In this document: piece by piece, positions 47,153-59,009 of the stretch | Numbering within the stretch: the stretch's first letter is position 1 | Layout of the letters: the number at the start of each line of letters is the position of its first letter | Origin: Cymbidium sinense | Lineage: Eukaryota; Streptophyta; Magnoliopsida; Asparagales; Orchidaceae | Reading direction: 5' to 3' | DNA: 64,000 nucleotides | Assembly: GCA_021442155.1 (NCBI GenBank) | Contig: JAKCPB010000350.1 | Coordinates: 62,001-126,000 of the forward strand | The notes under the pieces: model-generated | Told to the model about the DNA's origin: nothing | Seen by the model: only the letters and a program-made list of their open reading frames with translations | Databases searched by the model: none | Program-made: the position numbers and the translations under genes

Positions 47153-48581
47153 AGGTATTAGGTTTTAGGGTTTAGGTTTATTTTTCAATTTATTTAGTTA
47201 CTTTAGGTTTAGGATTAGGGTTTGGGTTTATGGTTTGGGTTTAGGGTTTAGGGTTTAGGGTTTAGGGTTTAGCTTTTAGTGTTTAGCTTTTTAAAGTTTA
47301 TGCTTTTAGGGTTTAGGGTTTAGGGTTTAATTTTGGGGTTTTAGGTTTTAGCTTTAGTTTAGGGTTTAGGTTAGTTTAGGGTTTAGTGTTTAGGCTTTAG
47401 GGTTTAGGTTTGAGGGTTTAATTTAGGGTTTAGGTTTAGGGTTTAGGTTGTTTAGGTTGTTTAGGATTTAGGGTTAAGTTTAGTGTAGGATTTAGGTTTA
47501 GGGTTTATTTAGTTTAGTTTTTTAAATTAAGTAAACAAAGGTTTATTTATTTAGTTTATTTATTTATTTATTTTAGTTTATTTTATTTTTTTTTTAGGGT
47601 TTATTTTTATTTCATATTTAGTTAATTTAGTTTAGGTTTATTTATTTTAGTTAAGGTTTTATGTTTTGGTTTATTTTTTAGGTTTAGATTTATGTTTTTT
47701 TTTTGTTGAGTTTTATTTTTATTTTATTTTTAAAGTTTATGTTTTATTTTTAATTTTTAGGTTAAGGTTTTGGTTTTTTTTTTTTTTTTGAGGCTTAGGT
47801 TTTACATTTTTATTTTTGATTTATTTTGAGGTTATATTTTTAGTTTAGGTTTAGGTTTATTTTTAGTTTATTTTATTTTATTTGGTGTATAGGTTTAGGT
47901 TTAGGTTTAGTTTATTTAGGATTAGGTTTAGGTTTTATTTTTTTTAGTTTATTATTTTAGTTTAATTTTAGGTTTATTTTATTTTTTATTTTAGGTTTTT
48001 TTTTAGATTTTAGATTTTATTTTATTATTTTTAGGTTTTATTTTTTTATGTTTATTTTTTAGGTTTAGGTTTTTATTTAGTTTTGATTTTATTTTATTTT
48101 ATGTTTATTTTATTTATATTTTAGGTTTATTTTTTATTTTATTTAGGTTTTTTATTTTTCACTTTAGTTTAGGTTTTTATTTATTTTATTTTAAGTTAGT
48201 TTCTATTTTTTATTTTATTTTTTTAGGTTTAGGTTTATTTTTTATTTTATTTTATTATTTTATTTTGGTTTAGGATTTTTTATTTAATTTATTTTATTTT
48301 TAAGTTTTATTTAGTTTAGGATTATGTTTTTAGCTTTTTTGGGTTTAGGGTTTAAGGTTAAAGGTTAGTTGAGGGTTTAGGGTTTTGGGTTTAGGGTTTG
48401 GGGTTTAGGGTTTAGGATTTAGGGTTTAGGATTTTAGGGTTTATGCTTTTAGTGCTTAGGGTTTAGGGTTTAGGGTTGGGGTTTAGGGTTTAGGGTGGTT
48501 TTTTAAGGTTTATGGTTTATGTTTAAGGTCTAAGGTTCAAGTTTTAGTTTAGGGTTTAGGGTTTTTGGTTTTTTTAACATA
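47153..48581 (+). repeat. Composite telomere-like unit
   Basis: TTTAGGG array to 47515 with variants, A-rich landmark AATTAAGTAAAC (about 47526), T-rich block to 48330, TTTAGGG array to 48575. No gene is visible. Confidence 0.85.
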
Positions 48582-48976
48582 GAACAAATTGATATAACAT
48601 TTCTTTTTTTTATTTCATCAATAAACACAAATTTCTTAGAGACAAGCGATGACAAAGATAAAAATTGAGCATAGAGTAATCAAAACCCAAGATTACTAGA
48701 ACCGTCTCTACTTATAAATAGTTCCATAGCGATGGATTAGCCATTCTTTAGTTCTCAGTTCCCATCACCAACGGCCTCAGTAGCGGGATCCACCATCATA
48801 TCCATCTCTCCCTCCACCACCACCATTGTAACCTTCGACGCTCTCGCTTCTTCATCAACCACTACTCCATCAACAACCTCCATATCCACAGGACCTCTAG
48901 ATCTCCCATCCGTGTGATTTGCGTATGCACCAGATCTAGGTTTTAGTTGATGATGTTTTTTTTTGCCCATTCTTAG
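48582..48976 (-). pseudogene. GRP 3'-end fragment, copy 12
   Basis: Full-length type antisense fragment with deletions. Gly-rich tail codons are visible near 48790-48900, and the junction CCCATTCTTAGG is intact. A 71-codon minus frame (48755-48970) runs across it but is a shifted frame rich in V and E, not the GRP frame. Pseudogene fragment. Confidence 0.75.
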
Positions 48977-50245
48977 GTTTAGTTTAGGTTTATTTTAGGT
49001 TTAGGTTTATTTTTTTTTATTTCATTACTTATGTTTAAGTTTAGGTTTTGGGATTTAGGTTTAGTGTTTAGGGTGGTATAGGTTTAGGATTAGGTGAGGG
49101 TTTAGCTTTTATTTTAGGGTTTAGGTTTAGGGTTTAGGTTTTAGGTTTATTTAGGATTTAGTTTAGGTTTTAGGTTTAGGGAAGTTTAGGGTTTAGGTTT
49201 TAGGATTTTAATTTTAAGTAAAAGAAGTTTAGGTTTATTTAGTTTATTTTTATTTATTTTATTTTATTTTATTTTTATTTTTTTATTTAGGTTTATTTTG
49301 TTTTATTTAGTTTAGTTTATTTATTTTAGGTTAGTTTAGGATTTTTATTTTAGTTTATTTTTTAGGTTTAGGTTTAGGTTTAGGTTTATTTTTTAGTTGA
49401 GTTTTATTTTTATTTTTTTTAGGTTTATGTTTTATTTTTTATTTTTAGGTTTAGGTTTAAGTTTTTATTTTATTTTTTCAGGTTTAGGTTTTAGGTTTTT
49501 ATTTTTAAATTGTTTTTAGGTTTTAATTTTTAGTTTAAGTTTAGGTTTATGTTTAGTTTATTTCATTTTATTTAGTTTATTTTTAGGTTTAGGTTTAGTT
49601 AATTTTAGGTTCAAGTTTAGGTTTTATTTCTTTTAATTTAGGTTTAGGTTTATTTTATTTTGTTTATTTTATTTATATTTTTGGTTTATGTTTTTTTTTA
49701 GTTTAGGGTTTAGGTTTTATTTTAATTTTTTTTATTAGGTTTATTTTAGGTTTGTTTTAGGTTTAGGTTCTTATTTAGTTTTATTTTATTTTATTTTAGG
49801 TTTATTTTATTCTTATTTTACATTTAGTTTTATTTATTTTAGGTTTTAATTCTTACATTTATTTTATTTTAGTTTAGTTGAGGTTTTTCTTTTTTTTGTT
49901 TATTTTTATTTTTTATTTTATTTTATTTTTATGTTTAGATATAGGTATTGCTTTAAGTTTTTAGTTTATTTTATTTAGGTTTAGATTTTATTTATTTATT
50001 TTATTTTTAGGTTTTATTTTGATTAGGTTTAGGTTTTTAAGTTTTTAGGTTTTTAGGGTTTATGGTTTAGGGTTTAGGGTTTTAGGGTTTAGGGTTTATG
50101 GTTAAGGTTTAGGGTTTAGGATTTAGGATTTAGGGTTTAGGTTTTTAGGGTTTAATGTTTAGGGTTTTTAGGGTTTAAGGTTTAGGTTTTAGGTTTTAGG
50201 TTTAGGGTTCAAGTTTTGTTTAGGTTTAGTTGTTTTTTTTTTAAT
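48977..50245 (+). repeat. Composite telomere-like unit
   Basis: Loose TTTAGGG array to 49200, landmark TTTTAAGTAAAAG (about 49207), T-rich block to 50040, TTTAGGG array to 50215 and A/T junction. The distance from GRP copy 12 to copy 13 is about 1.66 kb, matching the 17-22 kb series. No gene is visible. Confidence 0.85.
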
Positions 50246-50688
50246 AGAGAACAAATTCAGATTCAACATTTTTTTTCTTTTTGATTTTATCAACCAAGTA
50301 AGACACCATGTTTTTTAAGATACAAGTGACAACATAGATCAAAAATGAGCACCCATAGAGCAAATCAAAAAACCTAGATTAGTAGGACCATATATACTAT
50401 AAAGACACTATTTCATAAGTAGAAAATTGAATTGGTCATTCTTCAGTTTCTCTAGTTCACATCGAACCACGCCTCTAGTAGTGGGTTTACCATCATATCT
50501 CTATCTCTCCTCTATTTTAACCTTCATCGCTCCTCTCACCTCCATAACCACCATTACTTTGACCACCTCCTCCATATCCACCAGCACCTCTAGATCCCCC
50601 ACCACCACTTATAATTTCTGCCTTCACCTCCACAAACTTAGAGTGGTTGATGGTGATGTTCTTGCCAAGGTTTTGCAAATTCTTAGGG
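50246..50688 (-). pseudogene. GRP 3'-end fragment, copy 13
   Basis: Full-length type antisense fragment with recognisable UTR (AACAAATTCAGATTCAAC), Gly-rich tail (about 50510-50630) and junction AAATTCTTAGGG. Deletions break the frame. An 88-codon + frame (50427-50693), rich in S and T, is the antisense of Gly codons and not a product. Confidence 0.75.
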
Positions 50689-53600
50689 TTTAGGTTTAGT
50701 TTAGGTTTATTAGGTTTTAGGTTTAGGTTTATTTATTAATTTTTGTTTTAGGTTTAGGTTTAGGGTTTAGGGTTTAGGATTTTAGGTTTATGCTTTTTTG
50801 GGGTTTTGGTTTAGGTTAGGTTTATGGTTTTTTTTAGTTTAGGTTTTTTTAGTTTAGGGTTTAGGTTTAGGTTGTAGGTTTAGGATTTAGGGTTTATGGT
50901 TTTTTATTTATTTTAGTTTATAATATTTTTTATTTTTATTTAGATCTATTTTTTAAATTTTATTTATATTAGTTTACTTATTTTAGGTTTATTTATTTTA
51001 GTTTATTTTTATATTTAGGTTTAGGTTTAGGTTTAATTTTTAGTTGAGTTTTATTTTTATTTTATTTTTTAAGTTTAGGTTTTATTTTATTTTTTAGGTT
51101 TTTGGTTTTATTATTTATTTTTTTTAGGTTTAGTTTAGGTTTTTTTAATTTTAGTTTTTTTAGGTTTATTTTTAGTTTTTAGGTTTATTTTTAGTTTATT
51201 TTATTTTTATTTAGTTTAGGTTTATGTTTAGGTTTAGCTTATTTTAGGATGGTTTAGGTTTTATTAATTTAATTTTTTTATTTTAGTTTAGGTTAGGTTT
51301 ATTTATTTTATTTATTTCTTTTTTCATGTTTAGGTTTTTTTTTAATTTAGGGTTTTGGTTTTATTATTTTATTTATTTTAGGTTTATTTTAAGTTTTATG
51401 TTTTCAAGTTTAGTTTATTTAAATTTTATTTTATTTATTATAGTTTTTATTTTTATTTTTTTTAGTTTTATTTTAGGGTTTTTTATTCTTAGGTTTATTT
51501 TATTTTTTAGTTTATTTAGGTTTTTTATTTATTTTATTTTGTTTATTTATATTTATTTATTTTTATTTTAGTTTAGGTTTAAGTTTAGGTTTTATTTTAT
51601 TTATTTATTTAATTAGGTTTAGGTTTTTATTTATTTATTTTAGATTTTTTTAGTTTAGGTTAGGCTTTTAGGTTTTAGCATTTAAGTTTTAGTATTTTAG
51701 TTTAGGGTTTAAGTTTGGGTTTAGGGTTTTGGGTTAGGGTTTAGGGTTTAGGTTTAGTGTTTTTTAGTTTAGAGTTTTAGGGTTTAGGTTTAGTTTAGTT
51801 TAGGGTTAGTTTACAATTTAGGTTTAAGTTTAGAGTTTGGATTTGGGGTTTTAGGGTTAGGTTATTTAGTTTGGGTTTAGGTTTTAGGTTTAGGGTTTTA
51901 GGATTATGGTTAGGGTTTAGTTTAGGGTTTATGGTTTAAGATTTAGGTTATTTATTAGTTTTAGGGTTAGTTTAGGTTTAGTTTGGTTTTATTTGGGTTT
52001 AGGGTTTTAGGTTTAGTTTAGGGTTTAGGTTTAAGTTTAGATTTATTTAGGTTTAGGGTTAGTTTAGGTTTAGGGTTTATTTAGGTTTTATTTTTTTATT
52101 TTTTTAATTTTTTATTATTTTTTTGATTTTTTATTTTATTTTTATTATTTTAGTTTAGTAAATTTTTAGTTTATTTAGTTATTTTTTATTTATTTAAATT
52201 TATTTTATTTTTATTTTTAATTTAGGTTTATTTTTATTTTTTTTCGTTTAGTTTAGTTATTTTAGTTTAGGTTTTCTATTTTAGTTTATTTTTTAGGTTT
52301 AGATTTAGGTTTTTCTTTATTTTTTAGTTTAGTTTTATTTTTTATTTTATTTTTTAGCTTAGGTTTTATTTTGATTTTTTTAAGTTTAGGTTTAGGTTTT
52401 ATTTTTTTTTTTTTTGGGTTTTGGTTTTAGGTTATTTTAGGTTTATTTTTTAGGTTTTATTTTTTAGTTTAGGTTTAGGTTTATTTTTAGTTTTTTAATT
52501 TAGGTTTAGTTTAGTTTAAGTTTGTTTATTTTAGGTTTAGTTTAGGTTTTATTTATTTTGGTTTTTTTATTATTTTAGTTTAGGTTTTAGTTTATTTAGG
52601 TTAGTTTTTTTTATTTTAGTTTATTTTTATTTTTATTTATATTTAGGTTTTTTATTTTATTTTATTTTTTAGGATTAACTTTAGGTTTAATTTTATTTTT
52701 TAGTTGAGTTATTTTTTTAAGTTTAGGTTTTATTTTTAATTTTTAATTTATCTTTTTAGGTTTAGGTTTTAGGATTTTATTTTAGGTTTCCTTTGAGGTT
52801 TTATTTTAGTTTAGATTTTATTTTAGGTTTTTTTATTTATTTTATTTTATGTTGTTTTATTTTATTTATTTAGGTTTTTTTATTTTAGGTTTATTTTATT
52901 TTTTTAGTTTAGTTTTGGTTTTATTTATTTATTTTAGTTTATTTTATTTTTTTTTTTTTAGGTTTAGGTTTAGTTAGGTTTATTTTATTTTTATTTTATT
53001 TAGGTTTAGGTTTTTTATTTATTTTATTTTTAGTTTAGTTTTGGTTTAGGTTTTAGGTTTTATTTAGGGTTTAAGGTTTAGGGTTTAAGGTTTAGGGTTT
53101 TAGGATTTAGGATTTTAGGGTTTAGGGTTTAGGGTTATGATTTAGGGTTTATGGTTTAGGGTTTTTTTTTTTTAAGGTCTTTTTTTATTTTGGTTTATTT
53201 TTTTTATTTTTAGTTTAGTTTATTTAAGTTTTATAGTTTAGGGTTAGGTGGGTTGGTTTAGGATTTTAGTTTATTTAGGTTTGAGTTTAGGGTTGATTAG
53301 GTTTAGTTTAGAGTTTAGTTTAGTTTAGGTTTAGGTTTATTTTTAGGGTTTAGGGTTTTAGGGTTGGTTTAGGTTTTATTTAGTTTATTAGTTTAGGTTT
53401 AGGGTTTTATAGTTTTTAGGGTTTTAGTTTGTTTAGTTTAGGGTTTTTAGGTTTAGGGTTTAGTTTAGGTTTAGGGTTTAGGTTTAGTTTAGGGTTAGTT
53501 TTTTATTTATTTTATCTTTAGGTTTAGGTTTTACTTTTTATTTTTTGCTTTAGGTTTAGGTTTCAATTTTAATTTTTTAGGTGTAAGTTTTAAGTTTTTA

Positions 53601-54082
53601 TTTTAGGTTTATTTTTTTGTTTTATTTTATAGTTTAGGTTTAGTTTTATTTTTAGTTTATTTTATTTTATTTAGTTTAGGTTTAGGTTTATGTTTAGGTT
53701 TAGGTTTTATTTACTTTAGTTTAGTTTATTTTAGTTTCAATTTAGGTTGATTTTATTTTAGGTTTGGGTTTTTTTTAGTTTAGGGTTTTAGTTTATATTT
53801 TAGTTATTTTATTATTTTTATTTTATTTTGGTTTAGGTTTATTTATTAATTTTATTTTAAAATTTTGTTTACTTTAGGTTTAGGTTTTTATCTTTTTAGG
53901 GTTAAGGGTTTAGGGTTTAGTGTTTAAGTTTTAGTGTTTAGGGTTTAGAGTTTAGGGGTTTAAGGTTTAGGGTTTAGGGTTTAGGGTTTATGGTTTAAGG
54001 TTTAGGTTTTAGGTTTAGAGCTCAGGTTTATTTTAGTTTAGGATTTAGAGTTTTTTGTTTTAGTTTTTTTTTTTTTTTTAAT
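50689..54082 (+). repeat. Long stretch of T-rich blocks and loose arrays
   Basis: Alternating T-rich blocks (about 50905-51650, 52085-53060, 53510-53895) and TTTAGGG/TTTAGG arrays (50690-50905, 51650-52085, 53060-53510, 53895-54060). Landmarks are hard to find and C is nearly absent from +. The 81-codon frame at 51326-51571 is T-rich repeat read as F, L, Y and I. No GRP fragment or gene is visible. Confidence 0.75.
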
Positions 54083-54356
54083 AGGATTATTGAACATTTC
54101 TTCTTTTTTCATTTCATCAACCAAGTAACACAAGTTTTTTAGTGTTAGATAAAAATGATTTTAGAGTTTAGATAATTAGAATCATTTATTATTTTTTAAG
54201 TTTTCATATATATCGTTTTCTTTTATTCTCGTTAGAACCACCTCTTTAGGATTTAGATATCTTATGGGTTAATTTTTTTTACCTATTACTTTATACCATT
54301 TATGCCTTTTATCTTTTAGATAGGTTTTGTTTATTTATGTTTAGTATCAGGTTTTT
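54083..54356 (-). pseudogene. GRP 3'-end fragment, copy 14 (strongly eroded)
   Basis: Only islands survive: ACATTTCTTC, ATTTCATCAACCAAGTAAC, AGATAAAAATGA and a TTAGAACCACC word that fits the start of the tail. The remainder is T-rich filler. The order of islands matches the intact copies, so it is a decayed or badly resolved copy. Confidence 0.6.
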
Positions 54357-56035
54357 TTATTATTATTAGGTTTAGTTTAGGTTTAGTTTATTTTTTAATT
54401 TATTTAGTTACATTAGTTTATTTTGGGTTTAGGGTTTAGGGTTTAGGTTTAAGGTTAGGTTTAGGGTTTTTTATTTGAGTTTAGGGTTTAGGGTTTATTT
54501 TTGTTTAGGGTTAGGTTTAGGGTTTAGAGTTTAGGGTTTTTTTAGAGTTTATGATTTAGGGTTTAGGCTTTAGGGTTTAGGATTTAGGGTTTAAGGTTTT
54601 AATTAAGTAAATAGTTTAGGGTTTATTTAGTATATTTTTTTTATTTATTTTAGTTTAGTTTATTTATTTTTTATTGAGGTTTATTTTTTAATATTTATTT
54701 AGTTTAGTTATTTATTTTAGGTTTTATTTAGTTTAGATTTTATTTTTATTATTTAAGTTTAGGTTTAGGTTTAGGTTTATTTTTAGTTAGTTTTATTTTA
54801 TTTTTATTTTTTTTAGGTTTAGGTTTTATTTTTTTAGTTTATTTTAGGTTTTATTTTTATTTTTAGGTTTGGGTTTAAGTTTTTATTTTAGATTTTATTT
54901 TTTTAGTTTAAGTTTAGATTTATTTTATATTTTTTATATTTTATTTAGTTTAGTTTAGGTTTAGTTTATTTAGGTTTATTTATTTTAGTTTAGGTTTAGG
55001 TTTTATTTTTTATTATTTATTTTTATTTTACTTTATGTTTTTTTTTTATAGTTTAGTTTAGGTTTATTTATTTTAGTTTTATTTTAGGTTTATTTTTTTG
55101 GGGTTTAGGTTTTATTTAGTTTTTATATTTTATTAGGTTTATTTATTTTATTTTATGTTATTTTATTTTATTTAGGTTTTTTAATCTTTAGTTTATGTTA
55201 TTTTTTAGTTTACTTTAGGTTTTTATTTATTTTATTTTAGCTTTTTTATTTTATTTTATTTTTAAGTTTAGGTTTAATATTTTTTTTTTTAGGTTTAGGT
55301 TTAGTTTATAGTTATTTATTTTTTTAGGTTTGGGTTTAGCTTATTTTAGGTTTAGTTTAGGTTTGTTTAGGGTTTAGTTTTTTAGTTTAGGTTTAGGGTT
55401 TTAGTTTTAGAGTTTAGTTTAGGGTTTAGGTTAGTTTAGTTTAGGTTTAGGGTTTAGTTTTTAGTGTTTAGGGTTTTAGGTTTAGGTTTAGGTTTAGGTT
55501 TAGGGTTAGTTTAGTTTTTAGTTTAGGTTTAGTTTATTTAGGTTTTAGGGTTTTAGGTTTTAGGTTATTTAGGTTTAGTTGTTTATAGTTTTAGGGTTTA
55601 TTTAGGTTTAGTTTTTAGGGTTAGTTTTTGGGTTTAGGGTTTAGGATTTAGATTTAGTGTTTATTTTAGTTTTTTTTTTTTAGTAAATTTATTTAGGTTT
55701 ATAGATTATTTACATATTTATTTAGGTTTATTTTCTTATTTTTATTTAATTTAATTTATTATTTTATGTTTTATTTTAGTTTAGGTTTTTTATTTTAGTT
55801 TATTATTTTTAATTTTTTATTTTATTTAGTTTATTTTGTTTAAGTTTAGGTTTTATTTTTTTATTTATGTTTAGGTTTAGTTTAGGTTTAGGTATAGTTT
55901 GGGTTTAGAGTTTTTTTGGGGTTTAGAGTTTTGGGTTTAGGGTTTAGGGTTTTTACGGTTTAGTGTTTAGGGTTTAGTATTTAGGGTTAGGGTTCAAGTT
56001 TTTGTTTAGTGTTTAGGGTTTTGGTTTTTTTTAAC
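54357..56035 (+). repeat. Composite unit(s), loosely ordered
   Basis: TTTAGGG array 54420-54600, landmark AATTAAGTAAATAG (about 54601), T-rich block to 55330, loose G/T-rich array 55330-55670, short T-rich stretch to 55880, TTTAGGG array to 56030. No gene is visible. Confidence 0.8.
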
Positions 56036-56312
56036 CTAGAATAAATTCATATTCAACATTTTTATTTTTTAGTTTATCAACCAAGTAACACAAGTTTTTA
56101 GATTTTAGATAAATTTAGTTAGAACAAATCAAAACCCTAGATAACTAGTTTAAAGACATAGTTAGCGGATGGATTTATTTTTTTTAGTTTTATTAACCAC
56201 CCAGGTAAGATCCATCATCATTTATCTCTCCTTAATTTTTAGTTTAGACCACCATTGCTTTACCTTTATAGGTGATACTAATTACTTTAGGATTTGCTTT
56301 TTTTGGGTTTAG
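56036..56312 (-). pseudogene. GRP 3'-end fragment, copy 15 (strongly eroded)
   Basis: Islands of the GRP fragment in the right order: AATAAATTCATATTCAACAT, TATCAACCAAGTAACAC, CAAATCAAAACCCTAGATAA, AAAGACATAG, and short tail words (ACCACCCAGG, CCACCATTGC). The gaps are deletions or T-rich filler, and no frame remains. Confidence 0.65.
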
Positions 56313-58668
56313 GGTTTAGGTTTAGATTAGGGCGGTTTTAGGTTTATTAGGTTTTAGTTTTAGTTTATATTTTGGTTTAGGTTTAGGTTTAGAGTTTTTT
56401 TTTTTTTAGGTTTAGGGTTTTAGGGTTTAGGTTTTTTAATTTAGGTTTTAGGTTTAGGTTAATTTAAATTTAGTTTATTTTTTATTTAGTTTATTTTATT
56501 TTTATTTTATTTATTTTATTTTTTTATTTAGTTTAGTTTATTTTTTTAGGTTTATTTATTTTAGTTTAGCTTTAGGGTTTAGGTTTATTTTAAAGTGGGT
56601 TTTATTTTCTTTTTTTGGTTTAGTTATATTTTATTTTAAGTTTAGGTTTATTTTTATTTTTTTTATTTTTCGGTTTTATTTTAGGTTTATTTTAAGTTTT
56701 ATTTTTTTGTTTAGGTTTAGGTTTATTTTTAATTTATTTTATTTTATTTAGTTTAGGTTAAGGTTTAGGTTTAGTTTACTTTAAGTTTAGGTTTAGGATT
56801 TATTTATTTTAGTTTAGTTTCTTTAAGTTTGTTTATTTTATTTTTATTTTAGCTTTAAGTTTTTTTTAGTTTAGGGTTTAGGTTTTAATTTGAGGTTTAT
56901 TTTTTAGGTTATTTTTTTATTTAATTTTTATTTTATTTTATTTTAGGTTTATTTTAAGTTTAATTTATTTTTATTTTACATTTTTTTTTTTTTTTTATTT
57001 ATAGGTTTTATTTTAGTTTATTTTATTTTAAGTTTAGTTTAGTTATTTTATTTTATTTTATTTTATTTTTATTAGTTTTTATTTTATTTTTTAGGTTTAG
57101 GTTTAGATTTTAGTTTATTTTTATTTATTTTATTTTTATTTTTTAGGTTTAGGTTTATTTTATTTATTTTATTAGTTTTATTTAGGTTTATTTAGTTTTT
57201 TTTAGGTTTAAGTTTAGGTTTAGGGTTTAGGTTTAGGGTTTAAGGTTTAGGTTTTTTTTTTTTTAGGTTGGTTTAGGTTTTATTAGTTTAGGTTTAGTTT
57301 AGGTTTTAGTTTTAGGGTTTAGGTTTAGGTTTTAGGTTTAGTTTTTTTTAGGTGTTTAGGGTTTAGGTTTTTTTTTTTAGTTTAAGTTTATTTAGTTTTT
57401 TAGATTTATTTAGTTTTATTTGATTATTTTAGGTTTTAGTTTTAGGTTTTATTTTATTTTGGTTTATATTTTAGGATTTATTTAGGTTTTATGGTTTAGT
57501 TAGGTTTAGATTTAGGGGTTTTAATTTTAGTTAGGTTTAGTTTTAGTTTAGGTTTAGGTTTTAGGTTTAGGTTTATTTTAAGATTTTAGGTTTTTTAGGG
57601 TTTAGGTTAGTTTAGGTTTAGGTTTTAGTTTTAGGGTTTTGGTTTAGGGTTTATGATTTTAGGTTTAGGTTTAGGTTTAGGTTTAGTAGTTTAGGTTTTA
57701 GTTAGAGGTTTTATTTTTTTTTATTTTTTTTAATGTTTTATTTTGTTATTTAGTAGGTTTTATTTATTTAGTTTATTTTATTTAGTTTATTTTATTTTAT
57801 TTTGATTTAGGATTATTTTTATTTTTATTTTATTTAGTTTATTTATTTTGGGTTTATTTATTTTAGTTTAGGTTTTATTTAGTTTATTATTTAGATTTAG
57901 GTTTAGGTTTATGTTTATTTTTAGTTTAGTTTTATTTTTTTTATTTTAGGTTTAGGTTTAATTTTATTTTTTAGGTTTAGTTTAGGATTTTATTTTATTT
58001 TTTTTAGGTTTAGGTTTAAGTTTTTATTTTAGGTTTATTTTAGGTTTTATTTTAGTTTAGGTTTAGGTTTAGTTTAATTTATGTTTAGGTTTATTTTATT
58101 TATTTTACATTTTAGTTTAGTTTAGTTTTTTTTTAGTTTAGGGTTTAGGTTTTATTTTTTATTTATTTTTAGGTTTATTTTTTAAGTTTAGGTTATTATT
58201 TAGTTTTATTTTTTATTTTTTTTTATTTTTTTATTTTAGGTTTAGTTTTTTATTTTATTTAAATTTTTATTTTTTTATGTTTATTTTTATTTATATATTT
58301 TAGTTTAGTTTTTATTTTTATTTTATTTTTATTTGGTTTAGGATTAGGTTTTTAGTTTATTTTTTTAGTTTATTTTTATTTATATTTTCTTTTTTTATTT
58401 AGTATTTTAGGTTTTATATTTATTTTGCTTTTTTAGGTTTTATTTAATTGGATTATTTGGTTTTAGTTTATGGTTTAGGTTTAGGTTTAGTTTAGGTAGT
58501 TTAGGGGAGGTTTAGTTTAGGTTTAGGGTTTATTTTTATTTATTTAGGGTTTAGGTTTATTTTAGGTTTTAGGTTTAGTTTTTTAGAGTAGGTTTATTTA
58601 TTTTATTTTGGGTTTTAATTTAGTTTTTTTGGTTTTTAGGTTTTATTTAGTTTAGTTTTTTTATTTTA
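56313..58668 (+). repeat. T-rich blocks and loose G/T-rich arrays
   Basis: Alternating T-rich blocks and arrays. A long loose array of TTTAGG, TTTAG and TTTAGGG words spans about 57180-57720 and another about 58440-58620. C is nearly absent from +. No gene is visible. Confidence 0.75.
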
Positions 58669-58765
58669 ATAGAGTTTATTCAACATTTCTTTTTTTGATT
58701 TATTAAGTTAGTTTTATGACATAGATAAAAATGAGCATTTTAGAGCAAATTAGTTTTAGAATTCT
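58669..58765 (-). pseudogene. GRP 3' UTR remnant, copy 16
   Basis: Short remnant: ATTCAACATTTC, GACATAGATAAAAATGAGC and TAGAGCAAAT in the UTR order, then T-rich filler. The Gly-rich tail is gone. Confidence 0.6.
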
Positions 58766-58947
58766 TTAATTTATTTATTTTTCTTTAGTTTTTTATTTTA
58801 TTTAGGGTTTTTATTTTATTTAGGTTTATTTTATTTTATTTAGTTTAGGATTTTATTTATTTTGTTTAGTTTATTTTTGTTAGTTAATTTTATTTGATTT
58901 TTTTAGGTTTAGGTTTAGTTTAGGTTTTTTATTTTATTTTATTTTAG

Positions 58948-58950
<3 letters not shown>

Positions 58951-59003
<53 letters not shown>
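58951..59003. repeat. (TA)n microsatellite
   Basis: About 25 consecutive TA dinucleotides between 58951 and 59002, inside a T-rich block. It is the only long dinucleotide run in the window and can form a cruciform or hairpin. It is also a place where assembly length is unreliable. Confidence 0.95.

Positions 59004-59009
<6 letters not shown>

Noticed and set aside
51326..51571. 81-codon + open frame rich in F, L, I and Y resembling a membrane protein; similar frames at 59830-60015 and 60553-60765
   Set aside because: The frames are T-rich repeat (TTTA, TTTTA, TTTAGG) with few stops in one phase. The residue content follows directly from poly-T codons, and the same repeat elsewhere gives no conserved protein.
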